From Candidatus Treponema caballi (GTDB lineage: Bacteria; Spirochaetota; Spirochaetia; Treponematales; Treponemataceae): a DNA stretch of 64,000 nucleotides. The DNA lies in assembly GCA_018066285.1 (NCBI GenBank), contig JAGHRS010000029.1, forward strand, positions 1 through 64,000, read 5' to 3'. Shown in pieces: positions 15,594 to 24,584 of this stretch (position 1 is the stretch's first letter; each line of letters starts with the position of its first letter). Made by a program: the position numbers and the translations under genes. A model generated the notes under the pieces. The model was not told the DNA's origin. It did no database searches and saw nothing but the letters and a program-made list of their open reading frames with translations.

Positions 15594-16025
15594 ATGAACA
15601 CATTATCATTCTTCAATCCACGTTTCACATCAGATCTGTTTGATGTCATCGACCGCAACTTCGGCACTTTTGCAGATGAAACTACCGGCTCATTCATGCC
15701 ACGCGCAGACGTTATTGAAAAAAAAGACGCTTACGTCATCGACATGGAGCTGCCAGGCTTCGCTGAAGAGGACATCGCAATAGATCTTAAGGACAGGGTG
15801 CTTTCCATTGCATCTGCAAAGAAAGCTAAGGACGAAAAAAAGCCAGATGAGAACACCTGGCTTCTTAAGGAGCGTCACGCAATGAACTTCAACAGAAGTT
15901 TCACACTGCCTGATGACATTGATGCTGAGAATGTAGCTGCAAGCCTTAAGAATGGCGTGCTGACAATAAGCATTCCACGCAAGGCTGCATCTCAGACCCG
16001 CAGAATCACGCTGCAGAGCGCTTAA
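15594..16025 (+). CDS. Small heat-shock protein, Hsp20 family
   Basis: 143 residues from ATG 15594 after AGGAGG. It is an alpha-crystallin-type chaperone: N-terminal segment with SLFNP-like features (NTLSFFNPRFTSDLFDVIDR), crystallin domain from about residue 38 (PRADVIEKKDAYVIDMELPGFAEEDIAIDL) to 128, with the conserved NGVLTISIPRK. It holds unfolding proteins until ATP-dependent chaperones act. Control by sigma-54 is indicated by the promoter 60 nt upstream and is uncommon for this family. The stop codon lies only 2 nt from the convergent gene, so no terminator fits between them. Confidence 0.93.
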   Translation: MNTLSFFNPRFTSDLFDVIDRNFGTFADETTGSFMPRADVIEKKDAYVIDMELPGFAEEDIAIDLKDRVLSIASAKKAKDEKKPDENTWLLKERHAMNFNRSFTLPDDIDAENVAASLKNGVLTISIPRKAASQTRRITLQSA

Positions 16026-16027
16026 CG

Positions 16028-18922
16028 CTACATACGCAGGAAGTTCAGCTTCAGCGTGCAGTATATGCCGCCGTAGCTGAACTTCTGCTCACTCAGACTG
16101 TAATTGGCGGTAATACCGGCAGCGAGAGAATTATTACCAGTCTTGACGACAAGCTCTGCACCAGTGGTAAGGCTGTCATCAAGACTGAACGTTCCGTCAC
16201 CCGCACATGAAGCAAGAGCTTCTTCATAAATGCATAATCCAGCACAGTTCATTTCAAGACGACCGATAAAGTTCCATGGGTTTTCGCAGGAAACTGCCTT
16301 TCCGCCATGTTTCATGACTGATGCAGCTGAAGCGAAATCTGCCGGGGCATCAAGATAGCGGCCCTGAAGATAGAATCCAAACGCGAGGTCGTCTTTGCTG
16401 CCGCTCAGCAGATCAATATCTGCTTCTGCACCGTATATCATTTTGTCTTCACCGTTATCGTAACCGGCAATGGCAACAGCTGATGAAGAAATGAATAATC
16501 CCTTTGTTTTTGCCGCGTTCCAGCTTTCACTTTCAAGGCTCAGACCAGCAGAACCCTTAAGAATGTACTTCTTTTCCACATCATCAGTAACGGAGAAAGC
16601 TTCGTCATCTGAACGGAGAATACCGCCGACTACATTGGTGATGGTTGACAGGTTCAATGAAGAAAGCGGTTTTGATCTGTTGTAAAACGGAGTGCTGAAA
16701 CCTGCAAGAAGCAGATTTGCCTCAACAAGGTCATCTTCAACAGGAGTAATCTGACGGAGCACGTACAAGTCGTACACAGAATTGTTCAACTCTCCGGATA
16801 TACCAATGTCACCGGTAAAGTTCATGAGTGTCGGATAGAACATTGCGTCTGCTTCAAGCACATACATGCGTCCGGTCATCAGCGGTGTCATTCCCAGATA
16901 AATGCCACCAAAACCAAACGACAGACTTTCATCCGGCAGAGGAACAAAACTTACCATAGGCAGGCGGAGCAGCGTTTCAGGCTTAAGGACGAATCCCTTT
17001 TCGTTCTGCAACTCAGTTACCGGTTCGCGGACGTTTTCTGCATTAACCCACTGAGCCTTATCACGAGTCGTAAACTTCTGTTTATCACCGTTGGTATACG
17101 GATAGAAATTGTAGTCTTCCGCAAAATCGCCAAATGTAATGACTTTGCCTGGCATTGAAGGACCGTTCCAATCAGGAACTTTGCCCCACTGCTGTTTTGG
17201 CTTCATTTTGATGACATTGCCCGTTGACGCATATGAACCATAGTAGATGCCACGTGCATTCTTATATGCCCAGAGCGCTGCGACAGGATCTGCTACGACC
17301 GGAGTTGAAGAGAATGTTCCGTCGCCAGTATCGGTGACTTCGTATACTTCAAGACGGCCGCGGTCATTGCTGCAGTAAGTAAGAGAGCCGTCTTCGTTCC
17401 AGGTTGGATATGCCGGATCAACGATATCGCCTTCTCCATTTGCCACTATGGTCAGACAGGAAGCGTCATTTACACCGCGGGACTTGTCTTTCATGTCAAA
17501 GACGGCGACTGCTGCGCGGCCCTGCCCTGTACGGAGAAGGGCGACTTTGCTGCCATCTGCGCTGACAGCAGGGAATCCTATATCGTACAGCGGATCATCA
17601 AGAAGTGGTGTTACATTGCCCGTTTCAGTATCAATCTGGACAAGGCGCATATGAAGGCCTTTCTGCTCAATGGCAACAAGCGTGCTGCCGTCTCTGCTTA
17701 CTGAAGGCTGGAAGTAGGAAGAACCTTGAGTCAGCTGCGTAAGGCCTTCTTCGGCATTCCATCTGAAAATCTGATATTCAGTTTCCGGGCCCGGAGCGCG
17801 GTCTGCTCTCGTTATGGCAAGCGAAGCATAGACGTTTCTGTTCATGTCTGCTGTTACAGAATCAGCGTCTCCTGCTGAATTTGCTGAGAAGAGAATTGTC
17901 TCTTTTAATGTTGCCTCACCATTCTCAAGCTCTTCAAACAAAGATTCCCCGCTTGGAAGCGCAGGATTAAGAGAGACGACATCATTTCCGTTGTCATTTG
18001 AACGCAGGACAATCATGGTTCCGTCATCAAGAATGATGGCCGGCCTGTAATAATACGAATCAATTGGCGATATTGTCTTTCCTTCGGGAATAGCGCGTTC
18101 TGCAGCATATTTCTTTACAAGGCCGGTCTTTGCTTCCTGCCAGATCTGCTGGGCAGATTCTCCGGTAACGGCAAGAACAGCGTCTTCTAGAGAGCCCATA
18201 ACTTCACGATTACGTTCAATGTCGGCAAGAGTGTCCAGTCCCCAGCGGTCGGCAATGCTCCGCATCATGACGTAGCCATATACGTAAATCTGCCCAGCCG
18301 GTGGTTCTGCCTCAAGACCGATTTCACCATAATTAAGCAGGCTGCCTTCAAGAGCAGGTGCCTTGTAGTTCAGCTCAAAGTAAGGGCTCCGGCCGCGGCC
18401 AGCTTTTGAAAGCTCAGTCTCCAGCACTGTTGTAAGACCTTCAAGTTCCCATCCGTTGACCTGCTGTATATCCATCATCCTGAAAAAATTGCCGAATATA
18501 TCTGCAACTGGATTCTCTTTTCCTTCAAAAGAGCCATTAGCAGCATGAATCAGCTCGTGGGTAAACACATACTTTACCCAATCGTCACGAAACAGGAAAT
18601 CGTTCATAAGGAACGGCGTCGTAAACATTCCGATATTGATTACCGGTCCCCAATACGTGAACGCATTCACTGTGTTTGTACGGCCTGTTACAAAAACCGT
18701 TATTTTTTCCTGGGGAAGTGAATAGACTTCTGCTATTTTGTTCCAGGCTTCATCAGCAATTTTTGCATACGCCTCTGCCGCTTCTTTTGAAGCATCTTCG
18801 TAAACGAAGGTGAAATGGTCAGTTTCTGCCTGTTTCCAGCCAGTAAACTTCGGGTCAATGTCCGCCCAGAGTCCTGAAATAATCAGAACCCCAAACATAA
18901 GGACACAAACAATTTTTTTCAT
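16028..18922 (-). CDS. Exported zinc-protease/TolB-like propeller/outer-membrane barrel protein
   Basis: 964 residues with a signal peptide cleaved after about LWA (residue 20). Residues about 25-270 form a zinc peptidase-like domain with THELIHAANG (HExxH at 122-126) and nearby LEGLTTVLETEL that could give the third ligand. Residues about 290-590 are a TolB/WD40-like propeller (SRDGSTLVAIEQKGLHMRLVQID; SADGSKVALLRTGQ; NEDGSLTYCSNDRGRLEVYEV). From about 650 on, alternating aromatic and polar strands look like an outer-membrane barrel. Protease activity is inferred from the motif. The gene ends a minus-strand run of four genes and has AGGAG before its ATG. Confidence 0.8.
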   Translation of the reverse strand: MKKIVCVLMFGVLIISGLWADIDPKFTGWKQAETDHFTFVYEDASKEAAEAYAKIADEAWNKIAEVYSLPQEKITVFVTGRTNTVNAFTYWGPVINIGMFTTPFLMNDFLFRDDWVKYVFTHELIHAANGSFEGKENPVADIFGNFFRMMDIQQVNGWELEGLTTVLETELSKAGRGRSPYFELNYKAPALEGSLLNYGEIGLEAEPPAGQIYVYGYVMMRSIADRWGLDTLADIERNREVMGSLEDAVLAVTGESAQQIWQEAKTGLVKKYAAERAIPEGKTISPIDSYYYRPAIILDDGTMIVLRSNDNGNDVVSLNPALPSGESLFEELENGEATLKETILFSANSAGDADSVTADMNRNVYASLAITRADRAPGPETEYQIFRWNAEEGLTQLTQGSSYFQPSVSRDGSTLVAIEQKGLHMRLVQIDTETGNVTPLLDDPLYDIGFPAVSADGSKVALLRTGQGRAAVAVFDMKDKSRGVNDASCLTIVANGEGDIVDPAYPTWNEDGSLTYCSNDRGRLEVYEVTDTGDGTFSSTPVVADPVAALWAYKNARGIYYGSYASTGNVIKMKPKQQWGKVPDWNGPSMPGKVITFGDFAEDYNFYPYTNGDKQKFTTRDKAQWVNAENVREPVTELQNEKGFVLKPETLLRLPMVSFVPLPDESLSFGFGGIYLGMTPLMTGRMYVLEADAMFYPTLMNFTGDIGISGELNNSVYDLYVLRQITPVEDDLVEANLLLAGFSTPFYNRSKPLSSLNLSTITNVVGGILRSDDEAFSVTDDVEKKYILKGSAGLSLESESWNAAKTKGLFISSSAVAIAGYDNGEDKMIYGAEADIDLLSGSKDDLAFGFYLQGRYLDAPADFASAASVMKHGGKAVSCENPWNFIGRLEMNCAGLCIYEEALASCAGDGTFSLDDSLTTGAELVVKTGNNSLAAGITANYSLSEQKFSYGGIYCTLKLNFLRM

Positions 18923-18962
18923 TTTCTCTCTCCTGTGTATTTGGGAAAATAATTAATCCATA

Positions 18963-20129
18963 TTACACATACGGATCATCAATAGAAATAACACATAAGA
19001 CATCAGAAAAGCACACTTTTACCTGATGTCGGATTTCATCTGCGAGTTTCGCTTTCGTAAGCGTGCAGTCGTGCGGTCGTACAACATCAAAAATCAGATT
19101 TGTGTGCATTTTTCCCGGCACCATGCGGACATCGTGGAAAGACAAACCTGGAGCGACAGTCGGCATAATCTCAGATAAAGCGGCCTTACATTCAGCAAGC
19201 CGGGGGTTCTGTGTGTCGACAGGATCCATGTGAATTGTTGCATGGCAATTGAGCTTTTTCTTCAGATCAACTTCAGCATCATCCATAACTTCATGAAGGT
19301 CAAATACGTTCCGGTCACCGGGAACTTCCGCATGAACGGAAATCATCAGGCGGCCCGGGCCATAATCGTGCACGACGAGGTCATGGATATCCATAATCGG
19401 TTCGTGAGAAAGCATGATTTCCCTGATTTTATCGACAAGTTCCTTTTCAGGCGGCTGCCCGAGAAGCGGAGATACCGTTTCTTTTGCAGATTCCCAGCCC
19501 GCAAGAAAGATGAAGAGGGCCACCACAACGCCGGCAATGCCATCAACAGGCAGATCCGTATATGGCGCAACCAGTGTCGAGACAATGACGACCGCTGTGG
19601 AAATCATGTCTGAAAGACTGTCTTTTGCTGTTGCAGCCATTGAAACGGATGAAATCTTCTTCGCAACGCCATTGTTGTACACAAACATATAGAACTTAAT
19701 CAGAATAGCCGCGCCCATGACGATGAGCGGAATCAGACCGCCTTCCACCGGCTCCGGATTTCTGATTGCGTCAATTGAGGATGTCATAAGTTCAAAGCCC
19801 ATCAGGAAAATCAGGAACGTGATGATGAGGCCTGAGATATACTCAATACGGCCGAAACCAAACGGGTGTTCGGGATCAGGCTTGCGGCCCGCCAGTTTGA
19901 AGCCAAAGATAGACACGATTGAAGATCCCGCATCTGACAGGTTGTTGAACGCATCCGCTACCATAGCAATTGAACCGGAAATGGTTCCAAAAATGAACTT
20001 AAGGGCAAACATGACGACATTCAGGAAAATGCCAAATCCGCCACAAAGAACGCCGTACTTTTCCCTAACTTCAGGATTTGTGTAATCCTCAGGATTTTTG
20101 ATGAACAGTTTAGCAAGCAGTCTAATCAT
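18963..20129 (-). CDS. Cation diffusion facilitator metal exporter
   Basis: 388 residues, six predicted membrane helices and a cytoplasmic domain after about residue 215. The transport site reads NNLSD in helix 2 and DSLSD in helix 5, that is NxxxD/DxxxD instead of the DxxxD/HxxxD of zinc exporters such as YiiP; this pattern is known among Mn exporters of the family, so Mn is a fair guess. The C-terminal domain runs longer than usual, with a second ferredoxin-like half (PGLSFHDVRMVPGKMHTNLIFDVVRP). It starts directly after the stop of the preceding gene. Confidence 0.88.
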   Translation of the reverse strand: MIRLLAKLFIKNPEDYTNPEVREKYGVLCGGFGIFLNVVMFALKFIFGTISGSIAMVADAFNNLSDAGSSIVSIFGFKLAGRKPDPEHPFGFGRIEYISGLIITFLIFLMGFELMTSSIDAIRNPEPVEGGLIPLIVMGAAILIKFYMFVYNNGVAKKISSVSMAATAKDSLSDMISTAVVIVSTLVAPYTDLPVDGIAGVVVALFIFLAGWESAKETVSPLLGQPPEKELVDKIREIMLSHEPIMDIHDLVVHDYGPGRLMISVHAEVPGDRNVFDLHEVMDDAEVDLKKKLNCHATIHMDPVDTQNPRLAECKAALSEIMPTVAPGLSFHDVRMVPGKMHTNLIFDVVRPHDCTLTKAKLADEIRHQVKVCFSDVLCVISIDDPYV

Positions 20130-21038
20130 TTATTTTTCCTCTTCCGGCAATGATACCGGCTCATTCTCTTTTGTCAACTCCACGACAGGCGGCTTTTCGT
20201 CAGTCAGGAAAGACGCTCTTTCACCGTCTTTTGAAAGCAAAGACGCGGCATCAGCGTTAAGCGTACTGAATTGCTGCTTGAGCCCGTCAAGTGAGAAGTG
20301 CACATCAAATTCAAGCCACTGCAGTACGCCTGAAATGAATGCGCTCAACAGGTAGAGCGAGCCCGTAAAGCCCATGACGCTGTCTATTGAGCAGAGCCGC
20401 GTCACGCCCAGAATCAGGACGATGATCCAGATAATGCCTGCAACTTCCCTGATGCCGACCCAGGAAAGGCCGATTGCAACTATCAGAAGCGCCTGACAGC
20501 TCATGTTTATACCGGGGATAGGCAGCATTTCCTTATTGCACAGGATGTTCAGGAATGATGAGATGAACAGGACGTCGCCTGCAAGCATGACAAAACGCGA
20601 CGGTTTGCTGAACATGCGGCGCGGATTATTCCTGAGGATGACTGCCAGTAAAAGTAAAATGGCGAACAGCGTCGACATAAGCGACGGCGTAATGCTCGTA
20701 ATGAACTGTTCGTTCCATGACCAGAACAGAAACCTCTTGGTTATCGTTCCGGATATGTTGGTAAAGCTGATTATGATGGGAATGATGAGCAGAATGACAG
20801 CCCAGTTCGTACGGGATGAAAAGAACTTCTGTATCCGCCCGAATCCTGCAAGATACACGACCACCCCCAGAATAATGAGAACAGCGTTTATCAGCACAGT
20901 GTATAATCCGAAGACAGACAGCCCGATTTTGCAGAAACGCGCCGTCACTGCTATCATAAGCGCAACGATTATTACCTCATAGATGATGAAGCCCGGAAGG
21001 CTGCCCCTGTTTTTCTTTTCGCCAGATGATTTCTTCAT
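20130..21038 (-). CDS. Hypothetical polytopic membrane protein
   Basis: 302 residues from ATG 21038 after GAGGAGG. It has about eight predicted membrane helices between residues 16 and 250 (GFIIYEVIIVALMIAVTARF; VLINAVLIILGVVVYLAGF; NWAVILLIIPIIISF and others) and an acidic cytoplasmic tail ending SLPEEEK. I do not recognise a family. It abuts the CDF gene with no spacer and follows the exported-protein gene by 20 nt, so the three are probably cotranscribed. Confidence 0.75.
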   Translation of the reverse strand: MKKSSGEKKNRGSLPGFIIYEVIIVALMIAVTARFCKIGLSVFGLYTVLINAVLIILGVVVYLAGFGRIQKFFSSRTNWAVILLIIPIIISFTNISGTITKRFLFWSWNEQFITSITPSLMSTLFAILLLLAVILRNNPRRMFSKPSRFVMLAGDVLFISSFLNILCNKEMLPIPGINMSCQALLIVAIGLSWVGIREVAGIIWIIVLILGVTRLCSIDSVMGFTGSLYLLSAFISGVLQWLEFDVHFSLDGLKQQFSTLNADAASLLSKDGERASFLTDEKPPVVELTKENEPVSLPEEEK

Positions 21039-21058
21039 ATACTGCAACCTCCTCTTTC

Positions 21059-22099
21059 TCAGTCTACCCATGGCAGCCAGGAAAAATACCTGGACCAGAA
21101 GCTTTTCTCTGTCTTCCGTCCAGTTTCCACAGTTTCGTTACCAGCATCAGGCTGTTCCACCTCTCCATCTGAAGACGGCGTGGCTGTTGCAGGTTCCGCA
21201 GCATTCTGTGTCACCGCCTCAAACTCTTCTTCGTTTCTTGCTTTTTCAAAAGCAGAGGCGAATACCTGCGTCGTTGCTGAAAGCGCCGTCGAAATGCTTC
21301 CGAGTGCAGAAGAAACAAATTGTGCTGCCTTAGTTACGTCAACTTCCCGGTCAGATGCAGTAAATATAAGCATCAGATTTTCAGCATCAAAAACGAGGTT
21401 CTGCTTTGTAAAAACGCGCTGACCGTGTGAAATAAGTGATATATCCGCTGATTCGCTCTGCTTGATATCCAGAACGCCGTACTGCCCTTTTCCTATAGCA
21501 AGATCAGAAGAACGTGTCACACCGTCCTGCACCACACTGATATAATCAATCTGCTCACCGGTGTTGTTCACGATAATTGCAGAACAGGACTTTGCAGGCG
21601 GCTCATCATGCTTTTCGTTTCCGTACATGCCGAAGAACACTTCCACAATATCAATGGAAGACTGGGGCTCAAAGTCCTCTTCCGTAAAGACGAGTTTCTG
21701 CCACGACTGTGTGAACTGCTGGAACTCACCCTCTGCCAGAACATTTCCAAAATCATCCGTGATTATCTGTGAATACGTGTTCTTTTTGCTGAATTTGTGA
21801 CCACGACTATCATACAGCTCAAGTTTATACAGTCCCTGATTATCAAGAACGACAGATTTTGACTCGCCTGAACGAAGTATGAACGTCCGTCTGTCTGCCA
21901 ATTCCCATTTATCAGAGAGGATTTCCTTTCGTGTCAGCGACAGCGTCTGAAAATCAGCTTCCGTTTTGTTGACAATGGTAACGACAACATTTTTGATTTC
22001 AGAGGAATAGTTTTCAGAAACAATGACTTCCTGTTTTCCACGGGCAAAACAAAGAGCTGCCTCCATACAGAGCAGCAGACATATCAGTTGTCTTTTCAT
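21059..22099 (-). CDS. Hypothetical exported protein
   Basis: 346 residues from ATG 22099 after AGGAG; the longer frame from 22150 lacks a ribosome site. The signal sequence LICLLLCMEAALCFARGKQE resembles spirochaete lipoproteins, with Cys followed by FARGKQE. Two beta-rich repeats follow, both built on unfolding phrases such as KNVVVTIVNKTEADFQTLSL (about 35-54) and SCSAIIVNNTGEQIDYISVV (about 170-190), which suggests an internal duplication. The C-terminus is low-complexity and acidic and ends in the aromatic SFWSRYFSWLPWVD. First gene of a four-gene minus-strand run. Function unknown. Confidence 0.72.
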   Translation of the reverse strand: MKRQLICLLLCMEAALCFARGKQEVIVSENYSSEIKNVVVTIVNKTEADFQTLSLTRKEILSDKWELADRRTFILRSGESKSVVLDNQGLYKLELYDSRGHKFSKKNTYSQIITDDFGNVLAEGEFQQFTQSWQKLVFTEEDFEPQSSIDIVEVFFGMYGNEKHDEPPAKSCSAIIVNNTGEQIDYISVVQDGVTRSSDLAIGKGQYGVLDIKQSESADISLISHGQRVFTKQNLVFDAENLMLIFTASDREVDVTKAAQFVSSALGSISTALSATTQVFASAFEKARNEEEFEAVTQNAAEPATATPSSDGEVEQPDAGNETVETGRKTEKSFWSRYFSWLPWVD

Positions 22100-22171
22100 G
22101 AACGTCTCCTGAAAGAGAATCTTCTTTAAATATAACACATCAGAAGACATATTGCATACAAACGCCCTTTA

Positions 22172-22200
22172 TTGCACAGAAGATGCTGTTTGACTATACT
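22172..22200 (+). promoter_or_regulatory. Promoter of the SLC13/ArsB-type transporter
   Basis: TTGCAC (22172-22177), 17-nt spacer, TATACT (22195-22200), followed by a short leader with AGAGG before the ATG at 22229. Confidence 0.65.
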
Positions 22201-22228
22201 CTTTTTCATCCATATAAGAGGCTTTTTC

Positions 22229-23413
22229 ATGAAAAAAGTTGTATCTTTCATTAAAAAAGAGCCAGTCCTTTGTGCTGCCCTTATTCTGGCCCTTTTCGCC
22301 GTGATTTTTGTAAAGCCGGGTGTCTCACAGGTCACCGGCGCAATCGACTTCCGCGTTCTTTCACTGCTTTTCTCGCTGATGGCAATCATTCAGGCTTTCA
22401 GAAGCGTGAACGTACTGGACGCTTTCGCGGCATTTGTCCTTAAGGCCTGTCATACGGTACGGAGCCTGTTCCTTTCGCTGACAGCGCTCGTCTTTTTTTC
22501 TTCAATGGCAGTCACCAACGATGTGGCGCTGCTCACGTTTGTCCCGATTACACTCATCACATGCAGAAAAGCCCGGCTTTCTGAAAAGCAGATTGTGCTG
22601 CTCATCGTCATAGAAACACTGGCCGCAAACCTCGGCTCTTGCGTTACGCCAATGGGAAACCCGCAGAATCTGTTCCTGTTTTCCTACTACAATATGGATG
22701 GCGGCCAGTTCTTCCTTGAAACGCTGAAAATCGGCGTTCCGTCCCTGATACTGCTTGTTGCGCTTATCCTTGTGCTGACGCGCCGGACTGTCTCGCTTAC
22801 AACAGGAGCCGCCTCTCCCATCAGCCCGGTAAGAAGCCCGTGGCGCACCATCGTTTACACTGCGACACTCATCACAATTCTGCTTTCTGTGTTCCGCGTA
22901 CTCGACTACAAAGTTTCTCTTGCAGTAACGGTCATTGTTCTCGCAGTATGCAACTGGCGGCTTTTCGCAAAAGTGGACTATTCGCTGCTGCTCACTTTCA
23001 CCGGATTCTTCATCTTTACGGGAACCATTTCCTCTGTTCCGGCAGTCTCAGAGACTCTCAGCCGGCTCCTGAAAACGCCGCTTTCAAGCTACATCACGGC
23101 AATAGCAGCGAGCCAGATCATCAGCAACGTTCCAGCCGCCCTGCTTCTTTCAGGATTTACGGAGAACGCACAGGCTCTGCTGCTCGGTGTCAATGTCGGT
23201 GGTCTCGGTACGCTGATTGCATCTCTTGCAAGCGTCATCTCGTTCAAACTGTACGCAGCAGATCACGAACGCGTTTTGGCAGCAGCATCCACTGCAGAAA
23301 TAGCGCCCTCTGACAAAAGCGAAAAAAAAGACAGCGTGTCTTACTTCGCTGTCTTCTCACTGATGAATGTGCTTTTTCTTGTGGTGCTCGGCATCCTCGT
23401 GTGGCTTCTGTAG
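22229..23413 (+). CDS. Anion transporter, ArsB/NhaD/CitM superfamily
   Basis: 394 residues, about eleven predicted membrane helices. The hallmark of the superfamily is AVTNDVALLTFVPIT (residues about 95-110) and AANLGSCVTPMGNPQNLFLFSYY (about 132-155), matched in the second half by SNVPAALLLSGFTENAQALLLGVNVGGLGTLIASLASVISF. Such proteins carry dicarboxylates, citrate, sulfate or arsenite; the substrate cannot be read from this sequence. It stands alone, divergent from the minus-strand run, with its own promoter. Confidence 0.85.
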   Translation: MKKVVSFIKKEPVLCAALILALFAVIFVKPGVSQVTGAIDFRVLSLLFSLMAIIQAFRSVNVLDAFAAFVLKACHTVRSLFLSLTALVFFSSMAVTNDVALLTFVPITLITCRKARLSEKQIVLLIVIETLAANLGSCVTPMGNPQNLFLFSYYNMDGGQFFLETLKIGVPSLILLVALILVLTRRTVSLTTGAASPISPVRSPWRTIVYTATLITILLSVFRVLDYKVSLAVTVIVLAVCNWRLFAKVDYSLLLTFTGFFIFTGTISSVPAVSETLSRLLKTPLSSYITAIAASQIISNVPAALLLSGFTENAQALLLGVNVGGLGTLIASLASVISFKLYAADHERVLAAASTAEIAPSDKSEKKDSVSYFAVFSLMNVLFLVVLGILVWLL

Positions 23414-23443
23414 AAAATGCACAGGCACGTAATTTACTGATTA

Positions 23444-23929
23444 TCAGTTTTTCGGGCGCTTGGAAAGTGTCGGACGCTGAGTAGATGTATCACTTTCTGA
23501 AGCAGTCGTTGAAGTTTTTCCTGCGTCAGGATTTACGGAACGCGTTGCAGATGATGCAGCTTGTTTCGATGCTTCTGCAGCTGCTTTCTCTGCAGCTATT
23601 TCTTCTTCGCTTACGGGCTTATCCGTCAGATATGCGGCATTCACATATCCTTCCGCGCTTTCATCAACTGAAGCAATCTTGTACCATCCGTCATGACTGA
23701 TTTTATCCGTCACAACCTTGTCATTCCGATGAAGAACAGTCACAACAGAAGTATCCGCACCAGGTCCCTTACGGACATTCAATCCATCTGAGGCGATGTA
23801 CATGTAGAATTTCTGTACACTGTCCGGCTTATATCCGGAATTTGCCGTTTCTTCTTTTTCTGAAACAAAACAACCTGTCAGAGTCAAAAGAAAAATTGTC
23901 AATAAAATGAGAACATGTCTCTTTTTCAT
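23444..23929 (-). CDS. SH3-domain lipoprotein
   Basis: 161 residues with a clear lipoprotein signal (LLTLTGC, Cys20). Residues about 42-105 are a bacterial SH3 domain (YIASDGLNVRKGPGADTSVVTVLHRNDKVVTDKISHDGWYKIASVDESAEGYVNAAYL), a fold that often binds cell-wall peptides. The tail (107-161) is a low-complexity Ala/Ser/Thr linker. The -10 box lies 10 nt before the ATG and there is no Shine-Dalgarno site. It shares a promoter region with the divergent gene at 23997. Confidence 0.85.
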   Translation of the reverse strand: MKKRHVLILLTIFLLTLTGCFVSEKEETANSGYKPDSVQKFYMYIASDGLNVRKGPGADTSVVTVLHRNDKVVTDKISHDGWYKIASVDESAEGYVNAAYLTDKPVSEEEIAAEKAAAEASKQAASSATRSVNPDAGKTSTTASESDTSTQRPTLSKRPKN

Positions 23930-23939
23930 AATAACGATA

Positions 23940-23990
23940 ATTTTATATCCTCATGCGGAAGGTGTCAAATTATTATTCTTCTGATACACT
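23940..23990. promoter_or_regulatory. Overlapping divergent promoters
   Basis: Minus strand: TTGACA (23963-23968), 17 nt, TAAAAT (23940-23945). Plus strand: GTGTCA (23962-23967), 17 nt, TACACT (23985-23990). The two -35 boxes use the same bases, so only one polymerase can bind at a time. Confidence 0.65.
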
Positions 23991-23996
23991 ATTATT

Positions 23997-24584
23997 ATGG
24001 ATGAAGAGGAAACAGCCTTCAGCACGGAAAAATTCACGGAAATTGCAGCGCATCTGCTTAATCTGCCGCAGCGCCTGTGGCAACCTGAAAACGAAAAGTT
24101 TGCCCTGCTCGTGAAACTGCTTGTCTCTGAAAGTTTCCACAAAAATCCGCGATATGCACAGGCTGTAGATCACCTCTTGTCGGCGGACGGGCTCTGCGGC
24201 GGAAAGCGGATTGTCGCTGTTTCTGAAACGCTTTCTCAGACGGAGAATCCGGGAGATAAGCCCGGACAGCGTTCCCGCTTCACCGCGAAAGTTGATCACG
24301 AGACAATCCGCACCAATATAGTCACTTCAGGCCATATAAGCCGCATTCAGCCATCTCCTTCAAGAAAGGAACTGCTCACGTATTTCTACAACGCGCTTTC
24401 AAACTACGTGAGCTGCTTTCAGGGAACGGCCATCTACAACCGCGCAGGCATCCAGAACATGCTGCGCGTTGCAGGCTCATACTTCGATGACCTGGACGCA
24501 CTGCTGGCCGGCCGCCTTCAGACGCAGAACCAGCTGCAGATTTTCCGCGGTTTGCTCGATTCTGTGATTGACGATTTGTATTAA
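23997..24584 (+). CDS. Hypothetical protein
   Basis: 195 residues, soluble, mostly helical at both ends, with a Gly/Ser/Arg-rich middle (residues about 62-115). No motif I recognise. The ATG is 6 nt after a TACACT -10 box with no ribosome site, so a leaderless mRNA is likely. It ends convergently with the next gene on the minus strand, their stop codons overlapping within one TTAA. Confidence 0.65.
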   Translation: MDEEETAFSTEKFTEIAAHLLNLPQRLWQPENEKFALLVKLLVSESFHKNPRYAQAVDHLLSADGLCGGKRIVAVSETLSQTENPGDKPGQRSRFTAKVDHETIRTNIVTSGHISRIQPSPSRKELLTYFYNALSNYVSCFQGTAIYNRAGIQNMLRVAGSYFDDLDALLAGRLQTQNQLQIFRGLLDSVIDDLY

